The notes beneath the pieces are model-generated. The model was given only the letters and a program-made list of their open reading frames with translations. It was not told the DNA's origin and searched no databases. DNA of 64,000 nucleotides, from the NCBI RefSeq assembly GCF_003254395.2, contig NC_037640.1:4694289-4758288 (forward strand), in the 5' to 3' direction. The first letter of the stretch is position 1, and the number at the start of each line of letters is the position of its first letter. Made by a program: the position numbers and the translations under genes. The DNA comes from Apis mellifera (Eukaryota > Arthropoda > Insecta > Hymenoptera > Apidae). Below are positions 35,091 through 47,180 of this stretch, piece by piece.

Positions 35091-36285
35091 ATTTCTCTCA
35101 GCCTGCGCGCAAGAACATCACATCCCTCCTACCTGTCTCCCCACCTCTCTTCTCGCCGCAAGTTCGGCTTCATTCGCCCGCCCGAATCCCCACTCCACGC
35201 CCGTTCTCCCACCACTCCTTCGCGTATCTCTCTCTCGCTCTCGTCCCTCGCTCGTCTTTTCGGTACTCCACCACAATTTTTCTTCTCCTATTTTCCATCG
35301 TTCGTCCTTCTATCCATGCTTCTCTCGATCCCCCACGTTTAACACCAAATATCTCACTGTAATATACATTTTTCTCCGTTATTCAATATCTTTTAATTTC
35401 TTCTTACTTTTCCAACTTCTAAATTAAATTGCGTCGAACCAAATATCCATCTATTCCATCCGAAACGCGTCTATCTTACTCTCCGTTGCATCTTTCTCTC
35501 TTCCATACAAACGACACGTATCGTCTATCATCGCAGTTACTTACTCTACATACTTCCTCCTCTATCAACCATATCACACCATTTATCCATCCTTCTTCCT
35601 CATCCGACTCTTGCGGTCATCCCCACCACCGGGCGCGACTCTCTCCCGCCCGGTCGGTCACGTAGCTCCGTTCCTACGTGCGTTCTCCACCGAAGAAGCG
35701 TGGTGTACCCTCTCGTCTGCATCTCTTTCTCTCGTTACTCACGAATCTTTTCTCTTTCTAACCCCTACCCCCGATCGAACGCAGCCCGAGTATCCTTATC
35801 CCGCCACTGCGTGCTTCCTTCTCTCTCGCCGCTGATCGTTTTTCTCGGCTCCTGTCTGCTGCCGTTCCCCCCCTCCCTCGCTATCCACCCTCATCTCCCC
35901 CCCTCATCAGCCTTTCTCTTTCGCTCCACGCTCTCCCCACCACTCCGCTCCGTACCTATGCCAACGCCGCCGCTGTCATCGTCGGTACAGCGACGCGCGC
36001 ACGTATTCTGCTACTCGTATTTTTTCCCCGTGAGAATGTGTGCGTGCGGATGGGAGAGCGGGCGCGCGCAGCCACCCACACCAAGGGGACGCTTCTCCGG
36101 ACCATGCGATATGTGCACGCACGCGCGCGCGCGCGCGATTCTTCCCTCGTTCGAGCCCCGGGAAACGGTGTACCGTTCCTGTGCGGTGCAACGGGAATTA
36201 CGTAAAGGGGGTGGTGGCGTGTTGCGAGTTAACTCGATTCCACGCGTCGCTCTCCAAGTACCTTTCGATACACAGGCGTGATTAG
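35091..36285. promoter_or_regulatory. GC-rich, pyrimidine-biased promoter island
   Basis: This is the largest GC-rich block outside coding DNA in the window. It is strongly C/T-rich on the plus strand from 35,100 to 35,950, then CpG-dense to 36,240. It lies immediately upstream of the proposed first exon on the minus strand. Long frames here are a by-product of low stop-codon density in C/T-rich DNA. Confidence 0.5.
36109..36137. repeat. Alternating purine-pyrimidine run (Z-DNA-prone)
   Basis: 29 bases alternate purine and pyrimidine without a break, beginning ATATGTGCACGCACG and ending in a pure CG run. It lies inside the promoter island. Confidence 0.8.
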
Positions 36286-38008
36286 TATTGCCATTCTTAA
36301 GTTGAAATATATATATATTTTAAATTGCATATATTTTTTTTAAGCAAAGATAGGGAGGGACACTTTTCTCTTCGAAGTTAGGATTATGTAATATGGAACG
36401 TTTTTTGAAAAATATAAAATATAACGTGGATTGATTTCATTTTCATCTAACGTAAGGTGTATATGTTTTATTGAAAGAGTCACGGTGCTGTGTAAAAGGG
36501 ATAATTTAAATTGGAATATACTAATGTAGAGTGTATAATACGAAAATATAAATTCATTGGAAAATAGTTTGGAAACAATTCTTGCAGTCGGTTTGAAATA
36601 TATGAATAATATAGATTATACGTTGTTATTCTAGTAATTAGACTAATTATTCCAACCTTCTGGAAGCGTATTATCTTACAGTTGAATTTTATACATCTTT
36701 CCACCATACCTATTTGTGATTAGCTTTATCTTGCATGAATCATCAAGAATAAGCACTTAATTGTCTCTTTGACCATTGGAAGAAAATTGAACTGTTTTTC
36801 GATTCTCATTTATTTCTTCGAAAACATTCCTTGCCATCGATTTCTTTCAACGTATATATATAAAAACATTATTCTAGAATAATTCACATTCTATTAAAAA
36901 TTATAAAAAAATAAAATCGATGGAAAGTTTAAATTTTTCGACGAATCTAACGAAATTTTTGAATTTAGAAAAATAAAAATTTTAATTTTTAACGAAATTT
37001 TTTAAAATTGTATTATCTTTTCTTCAAGTTCATTGGATGAGGTAAAATGATCGGAAATCATCGAGAGTCGCATAAAATAATTCAATTCGGATGACCGAGC
37101 ATTAAATTTTAAGATAATGTATACTTGAATTTACGTCAGCTAAGCTGAAAAAGAAATTAGAAGCAGGGGGAAAAACAGTGGAACGACGCTTGAACGTGCG
37201 CCATTTGCGATAACGATAGAAACCGGCCGCGAAAGTTCATCGCTTCCGTTTCGTCAAAAGTCCACTACTCGACAATAAATAACTCGATAGAATGAATTCT
37301 AATGTGGACAATTTTAATGTGCAATTATTAGAGAGAGACAGAGAGAAAGAGAGAGAATAACAAATACATATATAAAACAATAATTAATATTTTATTTTTT
37401 ACTTAATATAAATGGAAATCTCATTTCCTTTAACAATGTCTTTTTAATTAATTAAATATTTTAAATATAATTTTATAACTTGTCTTGTCTCATTTGAAAA
37501 AATGCAAGAGACAAATATAATGTTTAAAAATGTTTAAACAATTTGTTTTATCAAACTAAAAAGAATAATAAAATCTTTCCAGTTTCATATTTCTACATAT
37601 TACACACCATTATAGAAAAATGATACATTTATCTTGGGATATAATTAGCAATATTTATGTAACTATTTTCATAACACGCAATGTGTCCATTTCAGCCTAC
37701 TTTTTCTTTCAACATTTTTACACTTTTTTTAATTACAAAAAAATTTATAATTGTTATTAAGATAAATGTAGAGAGAGAATAATAAAAGTTGCACTAATTA
37801 AAATTAGTCGACACATTGCGAAGAGCGAGTTTTATTTTTAAAAGTAAAGAAAGGAAGAAAGAAAGAAACGAAAAGGAAAACTCAAAACAAATACATTAAA
37901 AAGTTATTACACGTAAATGGATTCAAAAATTGCTTTGAAGAATCTAAATTCTAAATCTGCTGATAATCGTGAGAAAATCGCATCGTTAAATGCAAAGGAA
38001 TTGATCAA
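36286..38008. other. AT-rich upstream DNA, no gene
   Basis: Nothing coding. A GA-rich run lies near 37,331-37,358. Slightly richer DNA lies at 37,140-37,270. Confidence 0.55.
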
Positions 38009-38203
38009 ATGTCATATGAGAATATTTAAACAATTGTAGAATCATGAAAATTAATGTCCATCCATCGTGAATTTTTAAAGACGAAGAACTAAAATTCTCC
38101 ATAAATATAATTTGCATCTCTCTGTTGTCATTTTTTTTTCATAAATATAACGCGATATTATAAATTAAAATTAAACAAATAAACGAATCAATAAAAATTT
38201 AAA
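38009..38203. repeat. Direct repeat, copy 1 (about 195 bp)
   Basis: Begins ATGTCATATGAGAATATTTA and runs nearly unchanged to an AAAATTTAAA end. The second copy starts 700 bp to the right. Confidence 0.95.
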
Positions 38204-38708
38204 CATCTTTAAAATTTACGAAAAGAAATTTAAAAAGAACGAAAAAAATTTTGTCAAAGAAGAAAACAACGACTCGAAACTTTTCTCTAAACATCTGAAT
38301 TATTTTCATTGGAAAAATCATTATATGATAATGAAATGGCACGATGACCAGCAATATTCTTTCACGAGTACAAGTGAAAATATACGCCAATGCATTTTAT
38401 TATGGAAGGAACCATTATAACAAGTTCACCGGTGATTATAAAATATTGCCAACGGAGTTGAACAAAGAGGGATAAGTTGGTAATTTTCCGATAATGTCTC
38501 CTCGTTGTTTATGAGCGTGTGACGTTCGAACAAGGTGAATGCTGAAACACTTCTGGTCATAAAATTGAAGAAAAATGCAAAAGTTTAAGACTGTATTCAG
38601 AGTATTTCCCAAACATTGCTCTGCAAGATTATTATTTCAAAAAGTTTCATTTTGAATGAGCACCCTCCAATTTCGAGCGATATAATTAGTTCTCCTTACT
38701 TATTACTA

Positions 38709-38906
38709 ATGTCATATGAGAATATTTAAACAATTGTAGAATCATGAAAATTAATGTCCATCCATCCATGAATTTTTAAAGACGAAGAACTAAAATTCTC
38801 CATAAATATAATTTGCATCTCTCTGTTGTCATTTTTTTTTTTCATAAATATAACGCGATATTATAAATTAAAATTAAATAAATAAACGAATCAATTAAAA
38901 TTTAAA
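38709..38906. repeat. Direct repeat, copy 2 (about 195 bp)
   Basis: Near-identical to 38009-38203. Differences are a 4-base CATC expansion, one or two extra T in a T run and a few substitutions. The DNA between the copies is not repeated. Confidence 0.95.
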
Positions 38907-39995
38907 GAAAAGAATTCCTTTGTAACCAAACTACAATAGTTAGTTATCTTTGATTGAATGTAGATTTTTATAAAACGAATTTAACTTAAATTTCTCCAAA
39001 TTTTTATTTTAGAATAATTGGAATTGAGAATGTAATAAAAGAAAAAAGGATTACTTTCTTAAATGGAAAGTCACTCGAAGATATTACCATTTGGGAAAAC
39101 TCCTCTTTGGTCTTATTTTAAGAATCGTCAAAAGAATAAACCGTTTCTTATAGAATTCTCTCTAATACAATGAGAATGGAATATGGAAATATATACATAA
39201 ATATCTTTGGATGCGATAAATTTCAAACAATTTCAAAGAGATTCGAACAAAGGAGAAAAATAGAAGGAACCATTATAACCATTATAACCATTATAATCTC
39301 TCCAAATTTTCAAGCTATAATTTATTCGATATCTCTTTTCCATTTTGATATTTCAGAAGATTGATATATGCCATCTGTTTTAAAATGTAATCATTATCTT
39401 GAATAATTTTTATTGTCACATAGATAACTTTTTTAAATAAATTTAGATAAAATAATAGAATCATAGAGCGAGATATCTTTAAATATTTGTAATATTTCAA
39501 ATACTTTGCAATAAGTACTTATAATAATCCAAAAAATCGAATGTAAATAAAAATACAAATTGTACCATTTACCTATTTTATTTAATCTTAATTATAAATA
39601 TATTAAATGTACACAGAATATACGTATATATATTCCATCCATGAAAGAGAGAGAGAATTTTACAATCTATTTCTGAAGATTTATCATACCTTTTAAACCG
39701 ATGATATATATATATATACTTAAATTTGTGTACCTGTGTGTGTACATATATATATCGTGTTTAAAATAAACTTTTTAAGGTCATCTTTATCTTTTTTTAT
39801 GCGCGTATTTTAACGTACGTTTGACATATTATATCTGTCTATAAGATCAAAACAAAAGAAATTAATATCGCAAATAATCTTTCAAAAGATTGGCAACACG
39901 TATATTTTTTAATAAATATTTTTAATAAATACGCTCGACAAGTATTCTCTCGAAAGGATCGAACGACAAGAAAGTTCTAGATAGTTTTATCTTCT
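38907..39995. other. AT-rich DNA, no gene
   Basis: Contains three ATTATAACC repeats near 39,267-39,295 and TA/TG microsatellites near 39,700-39,755. Confidence 0.55.
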
Positions 39996-39999
39996 CACT

Positions 40000-40300
40000 A
40001 AACCGTTTCTGGCAATAAATTGGCGTAAACGTGAGCATATACCTGAGAGCAATAAAAAGGGCATAATAATGTCCCAAAGTCTGTTGGTCAAATAGACAGT
40101 TGGACCCGATAAACTAACAGCAGGCCAACACTATGATTCTTTCTATTATTAACCTCGAAACATTAAGATATATTCGAAAGAAACAACAAGAGGCTACTGT
40201 ACAATGTTTAAGGGGTAAGCATGCTAATATCGGATACCTGAGGCACATTGTCTGGCTTCGTTAGATTGAATAACATTGCCAGTTATTATTCAGAAACAGA
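40000..40300. promoter_or_regulatory. Complex upstream block (candidate regulatory element)
   Basis: Higher-complexity sequence than its flanks, with no repeat and no long frame. No motif is decisive. Flagged only as a likely conserved block. Confidence 0.2.
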
Positions 40301-40339
40301 ACGATAAAATTTATATAAGTCATTCCCTGTTTCATAAAT

Positions 40340-40520
40340 AATAAATTTTGTTTAATCTTCCAAATTTGGATTTATTCTCAGACATCCAAGTTTTGAGATT
40401 AATAACAAAATCAGATTCTATATTTTTCATACTATTTCTTTTTCTTTTCAATTATCAAATAATAGAAAATTTTGTTTGATCTTCCAAATTTGGATTTATT
40501 CTCAGACATCCAAGTTTTGA
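40340..40520. repeat. Short direct repeat, two copies about 125 bp apart
   Basis: The shared words ATCTTCCAAATTTGGATTT and CTCAGACATCCAAGTTTTGA occur in both copies, at about 40,355-40,401 and 40,479-40,521. The copies are near-identical over about 55 bp. Confidence 0.85.
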
Positions 40521-40659
40521 TGAATAAAATCAGATTCTGCTATTTCTTTTTCTTTTCAATTATCAAATAATAGAAAATTTAACTTAATCAATCGATATAT
40601 ATAATATATTAAGATGCATAAAAATGATTTATAAATTTTATCGTCTCTTGATCACGAAA

Positions 40660-41060
40660 ATGCAAAGGCAAACTTCAACTTCTCTTCTTCTCCACGAGGA
40701 TAACCGTTCATTAGAACGGTCCCCTGTTTCGGCTGCAGCGTGAAAAGGGTCGTTTCTTTTATAAATCGAAGGAATAAAATAAAAACGGGAAGATTCGAAG
40801 GGAGGGTTGGCCAGAGTTTGGACCAGCGATGTCCAGATGGTCCATCGCGTGACCTTTGGCGCGGAAAAAAGGGGTGTAAAGGTGAGCGACCCTCGTCATT
40901 TATATGAATCTACCTGCCGGAAGTCAAATTAGATCCATGAACAAATCTTGCAGCAGTTGACTTTCAACCGTTTCCAACCACTTCTACCTGAGAAGATCGA
41001 GTGAATCACCTTAGAAACGAACGTTAACCCCCCTTCTTTTCCTTGACCAGAAGTGAAATA
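40660..41060. promoter_or_regulatory. GC-richer upstream island
   Basis: Complex sequence with TGACCTTTGG (about 40,850), a nuclear-receptor-type half site, and TTCATATAAATG-like AT elements nearby (complement of the AT stretch near 40,900). Candidate enhancer only. Confidence 0.25.
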
Positions 41061-41679
41061 ATTCCATGGTGTTGTTGCATTTAGATTTAGTTTAGCTTAA
41101 CTTAGTTTATCAATATGAAATACGATATGAAAATGTTCATGGTTCATGGTTTCTTAACGTTATAGTAAAATTAGAATTTTATTCTTGACACGAATAATCT
41201 TTCCAAAATCGTTTTTTCAAGAAGAGTTTTACGACGGATTTCGGATTCAGAGAAATTTCACTTTGAGAGAAAGAGAAGAAGAGTTTGGAGAATTTCTAAA
41301 TATATATTGGAACAATAGATTTGATGGGATGGATATTGAAAATGAATTTTCTATCTGGAAATTTTACTTGGAAGTCGAGCAGGAAAGGTAATAAAATATA
41401 ATGAAATGACAAGTTTCAGGGGAAGAGGAGTTTACATGAATGAGCTTTGGTGAAAAGCTTTTCTAATCCCTATTTGCCGTGGAAAGTTGTAAAGTAATTA
41501 CAATATATGACCTGAGTGGCCAACAGATTATTGTCCAATGACTAATCACGTCTTTCAGACCGATATTTAGAAACTTCTAATTTCCAGTGTATAGATTTCT
41601 GTTTCTCTTTTTATCTTCTTATTTGTTAAATATTGAAGAGTATATAGGATATACAGGAGGCAGGGTTAATTGATAATTT

Positions 41680-42210
41680 ATGAAAAGATGCTTGGATCGA
41701 TTCATTTTGAAACTGAATCTATCCTATCTTTGGAAATAATTGTAAAAATTATAATTTTTATAACTAAATGTAGAATAATTGGAAAAGAAGGAAAAATGTA
41801 TGAAGAAAATTTGAAATTCAAGTAGAAGTTTAAAAAAATAAACAACTCAAAGAGTAATAAATATGCAAAAATATCTCACTTGAGACTTACTTATTTGGTT
41901 ATAAACTAAGAATACTATTTATTATATAAAAAATTTAAAGAAATATTTAAAACTGAATATGAAAAAATGCTGAATTGATTTTAAAATTGAATCTACCCTA
42001 TCTTTGGAAATAATTAATTTAATTATAATTTTGATTAAATAATTAAAAAAGAAGAAAATTCAAAAAAGAATGTAGAAATTTGAAAAGATAGAAAACTCAA
42101 GGAATAATGAATATCTCACTTGAGATTTATTTTTTATAAAAAATAAATATAAACTAATCCTAAGAGTAACTGTTTATTGTACACAACTATTTCAAGAAAT
42201 TTAAAAAAAT
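41680..42210. repeat. Divergent tandem duplication, period about 279 bp
   Basis: ATGAAAAGATGCT at 41680 is matched by ATGAAAAAATGCT at 41959. CTATCTTTGGAAATAATT and TATCTCACTTGAGA recur at matching offsets. Copies have drifted with several indels. Confidence 0.8.
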
Positions 42211-43240
42211 ATTCAAAAGTATATGGAAAATACGAGGAAGATGAGTAAGAACAGAATATGTCAATCTTTTTCCTTCTTTTGGCAATATTCCTTTTCTTTT
42301 AGGATTAACAATAAATCCTTTAATCTTACACGTATCGCTTAAGCGAACAGAAATTACGGAAGGGAAATTTATCATATTTTATTATATGGACCAAGGATGA
42401 AGAATCTGTAAGTCCATAAATCTGAGAAAATCTTGGAGATTAGCGAACAAGAGTCACCGATTCTTACGTTCAGGTAGGTTCAAGATTATGGTTTAAACAC
42501 ATTTCCATTTTAAAACGGTTATCCTCCTTCTATCCTTAAGCGGTTAATACAACGGAAAAACAGTTAATACTCTGATTGTTCACCGTCAACCTGGACACCT
42601 CAGCTTTTGAAGTTAACAAATTATTTGTCTAATAATAAAAAAAGGAACATTGGATGCCACATCTCTGATCATTAAAATAATACCGTCAAATGCTTTTTTG
42701 CATTTGTAAAACAGATAAAAATAAATCCTCTTACAATAAAATTCCATTGCATAACATCATTATGCTTGCCTTACAAATTATAGACTATTATATCTACCAA
42801 ATAAAGATTTCTTCATTAAGAAATTCTTTTTAATATTTAATTCGTTCCATTGGAACAAATAATGCATCGACATCTACAATGAAAATATCTTTAAACCATC
42901 TCTCTAAAAATATAAATAAAGAAGCTTTATATAAAAACATTATGCAAATTATCCCTTTCCATTTCGAAATGCTAAGAAGAAAGGAGCAAAAGCAAGAAAG
43001 AGTCCCAGTGAAAAAAAAAAAATTCTCCTTTCAAATTATATACTAACGATTGAAAATAAAAAGAAACAAAATAAATTGGAAGAAAATGAATATTGAAAAA
43101 AAAAATATATTACTATGAATATCGTGATCGAATCGAAATAATTAATATTATAAATCAACAATTATACGTTTAAAAAAAAAAAAATAAAAGAGAGAAAAGA
43201 AAAATATCTACAAATACTTTTGAAAGTCGATATTTTCAAG
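42211..43240. other. AT-rich DNA, no gene
   Basis: A moderately complex patch at 42,420-42,620 has a CAG|GTAGGT donor-like word at about 42,471. No coding evidence. Confidence 0.5.
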
Positions 43241-43244
43241 AGAA

Positions 43245-43640
43245 GGGAATTCCACAATTTCCAGTTATCGTGGATATCGTGGCCGGATCGAGGAGAGGCG
43301 ACATCGAGAGAGGAAGGTCGGCATCGACCACGGTTTCCGGGACGGAAACCTATCAACGCGACCGCGTCTCTCGTGGCAACGAGCGATGTACGTCGGTTCC
43401 CTACCCCTCTGATAAGGTGTTCCCACAGGAAAGTGTTGTCTGGAAACAGCGCAGTCGTGAACAGTCGGGAGATGCTGCAACGTCAATAACTTTTCTCAGT
43501 TCGGTAAGGCTCGTAGCCATGGAGCTGATAAAAGCGACGAGCGCGATTAGATCGCTCTTGTTTGCTCCTCCTCGCCCATGTTTGAACGATGATGTCACCG
43601 TTTGGTCCATCCGGTTTGGGATTAGGTCAAAGTCTCTGAT
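43245..43640. promoter_or_regulatory. GC-rich upstream island
   Basis: CpG-containing block with sharp edges. It ends before a 26- to 28-base A run at about 43,684-43,710. Frames on both strands are short and mutually overlapping, so coding is unlikely. Candidate enhancer. Confidence 0.3.
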
Positions 43641-44760
43641 AAAAATCGAACATCGTTCATTCGAGTCGAAATTGTATCGATAGGGGAAAAAAAAAAAAAA
43701 AAAAAAAAAAGAGAGAAGAAAAAGGAAAGGGATTCCATTGAGTATCTAATTGAATAGTTTTTACTTGGTTCGAGTATTTGATAGATATGAATTATATGTA
43801 TCTATTATAATTGATAAATTAAACTATATGCTAATCTAACGTTTTTTTATTTCATTATTTTTTATTTCATTATATTTCGATTATATTACTTACGTATTAA
43901 TAATTATTTATTCTTGTTTAAAAAGAAAAAGAGAGAAAAAATTGTCACGCGTCAATTGATATCGATTTTGTGAGTAATCTTTTTATCGTTGGCGATCAGG
44001 GAAGAATCTTTGAGAGACCTCGAACAGAGAAGACATTTTTCGTATTTGCGCGCCAGATAATACTCTATCTTGATGCCAATATATCGATAGTATCGAGCAT
44101 AGTCATATTCTTCCTATCAAATTCGCAGAATCACATTATAATCACGATACATCGTGTATATACGATGATCAAAAAGTTTTTTTTATAAAAAAAAAAAAAA
44201 AGAAAATGAAAATGAGCTTGTTCTTTTAAGTTATCTTTTCTTGCAATCCGAGAATGCAAGATGAAACGTGACTTTTCGATCGATAAGAAATTTATACGTA
44301 CGAAATGTTGGAAAAAATTTACGTTATAAATATCTTAATTCAGATAATTAGATCTAATTAGGTCTATTCTAAAGTTGGGATTAAGAGTAAAATAATATAG
44401 TTATGTTTTTTTTCTGAATGAAATAAAACAATTTATAAATATTATTTGAATTTAAATTATTTTGCACGTAATTAATATAATTGATTTCGTAATTCTGAAT
44501 TAATTATATATATTTCTATAATTTCTGTTTTTATTAATTGTTTTATTTCAATTTAAAGAAAGTTTCGTAAATATTAGAAGCATAACCTCTCAACATAACC
44601 TCTTATTGTTAACAAAGAATTTCCGTAAAGAATAAAAAGTCCAATAATAAACGAAAAAAAGAAAACGAAACATGTATCAAACCATAGATAAAGAAATTAG
44701 AATTAAATAATCTGAAGAACAAATTTTATTACCGAAAAGTTTTTATTCACGTAACATTTT
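43641..44760. other. AT-rich DNA with long A run, no gene
   Basis: The A homopolymer near 43,684-43,710 is the longest in the window. Nothing else recognised. Confidence 0.55.
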
Positions 44761-45060
44761 CTGCTTCACTCTTTCCCCCTAGTGGGTCGTTTCAGTTTAA
44801 AACGCGAGAGACAACGGTACGAGACCCACTTACGTACTATGTATATCTGAGTACGTACGCACGCATGTTCGTTGTGGATACACGTGAATAAAAGTGTACA
44901 TGGAGGAAAAGAAACGACGAAAGTTGCATACGAAAGGGACCCGACTAATCCACGTGGACGGCCGTGAGCGTATCAGTTCGACGCGAATGTAGGTTATCCG
45001 TTAGAATATGACCAGCAATTGGAGCTGTCTGTATTGTATTGAGCATTTAAGATTCGAATG
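44761..45060. promoter_or_regulatory. Complex upstream island with inverted AGTGGGTC pair
   Basis: AGTGGGTC (44781-44788) and GACCCACT (44823-44830) are inverted copies 34 bases apart. TACGTACT and AGTACGTA words follow. Candidate regulatory element. Confidence 0.25.
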
Positions 45061-46467
45061 AAATAATCTTTCGTCGATAGAAAAGTTCAGAGTGATTTTA
45101 GAATAATCGAAAGGGTAACAATCAAACAAAGTGATGTAAAGAGGTTAGAACGATCGAAGGAACGAATTAGTGACGCAACGTTATTGCGATTTATCGTAGC
45201 GAAAATAGTTCGAGAGTTTTATATTTTTAACAATGCACATTGCACATTGTATTCACGAGCATTGTATCGTTAAAAGTATAATTCTACCGAATCTATCTAC
45301 ATTGCTGTAAATTCGTAGTTACGAGTGATTATTACGAACGTTGATCGAACGAAATCTAGTATAAATAGGTTAAGATTCAGTGATGTGATATTATTCTAAT
45401 TTTATATCTAATTTTATATTTCATGTAAAGATGAGTGATTTGGAAGTTGTATATTTTTAATAATGGAAATGCATATTTTGATATACCGTGTATAAATTGT
45501 GTTGAATATAAAACTATGAAAATTAATCGAAACGCAAAATCGAGTATACAAATAGGTTAACGTTTAACAATGTGATATTGTTGCATGTTGTGTTTTGACA
45601 TATAAATATAAATTTGCTAGATTATTATTTTTAATAATTCAACGTATATGATTGTGGAATTTTCCAAGATAGACACTGATGTGATCGATTATTACGATAA
45701 AGATGCAACGATGGAAAAGATAACTTGAGGCTGTGTTGAAATAAGCGATGCTATATCATAGTGTAATATTATTATGTATAATACTACAAGATTATGTTTC
45801 TAATTATATAACGCGATTATTCATTTATATAAATTTCACGAAAAATTATATGAAATATATATCACAATGTTACTGTTCCGAAATCGTTGCATTATTCATC
45901 CGTTCATTGAGGTTATGATGGGTAAATGACATCTAATATTACAATTTAAAGGTTATACGATATTTATACGTATAATCTTTAAATCAAGTAAAATAATAAA
46001 TTAATTTTCGCATTATTAAAAGAATTTGAAAGATAATTGAACGTATTTTGAATAAAATTTGACTCGAGAATGAAATAAAAAGTACAGATGCAAATTTATA
46101 TTTTTTATTCGTCATATTTCCTATTAATGTAATAATTTCACGACTAATAATCTCTCTCATTTGCCGATTCGTATCTGAATGAAAATTTTACAACCATGAC
46201 GTCACTTTAATTTGTCAGAAAACAATTCCTATGTGTGTGTCTGTGTATGTGTACCGATACTACCTGTGCAGACAGATGTCTGAACGGGTCGTGTAAATAT
46301 AAGTACCTGTCTAGCCTCACCCTAGTAGTCGCCCTTTTACCTCGTCGCGTCATTATATGCTCATCAACCACCTTCCATGGGGTTGCGACTTTGTAACATG
46401 TGTGTCGTTAATGTACATTGTACACGCAAGACCCTTTGCTTTCCTTCGTCTCGTCACACATTGAATT
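45061..46467. other. AT-rich DNA, no gene
   Basis: Slightly GC-richer at 46,200-46,450. Short frames only. Confidence 0.5.
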
Positions 46468-47180
46468 TCCTACTTTCTTTCAATCATTGTCAGTCTTTTA
46501 TCTCTTTTAATTATTCAATGCGCAGAGAATTATTAATAAATATTTTTCACAATTTTATTTCGATATAATATATATTTTTTTTTTCCATCAAAAGATTCCT
46601 CTGAATTTTTAGCATCGATTCACGCGCATGCGCATTTCTTTTAGGATACCCATTACTAACCTATACGTTTATCAATCGTCGAACGAAACTTTTCGGTTTA
46701 ATTTCTATAATTTTATATAAAAAAGATAGAAATTTGAAATTTTCGAACTAAATTGATTTAATAATTAATAATTTTTCAGACCGAATAGACCGAATTTAAC
46801 GAGAGAAATTTCGAAGAAATACTTCCTACTTTCTTTCAATCATTGTCAGTCTTTTATCTCTTTTAATTATTCAATGCGCAGAGAATTATTAATAAATATT
46901 TTTCACAATTTTATTTCAACGTAATATATATTTTTTTTTTCCATTAAAAGATTCCTCTGAATTTTTAGCATCGATTCACGCGCATGCGCATTTCTTTTAG
47001 GATACCCATTACTAACCTATACGTTTATCAATCGTCGAACGAAACTTTTCGGTTTAATTTCTATAATTTTATATAAAAAAAAATAGAAATTTGGAAATTT
47101 CGAACTAAATTGATTTAATAATTAATAATTTTTCAGACCGAATAGATCGAATCTAGCGAGAGAAATTTCGAAGAAATACT
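46468..47180. repeat. Tandem duplication, two copies of 356 bp
   Basis: Copy 1 runs 46468-46823 and copy 2 46824-47180. They differ at only a handful of positions, so the duplication is recent. Each carries the palindrome CGCGCATGCGCA (46623-46634 and 46979-46990). Confidence 0.97.

Noticed and set aside
35700..36281. 193-codon plus-strand frame
   Set aside because: It lies in the C/T-rich promoter tract where stop codons are rare. The peptide is Ser/Pro/Arg low-complexity, with no domain and with several equally long overlapping frames.
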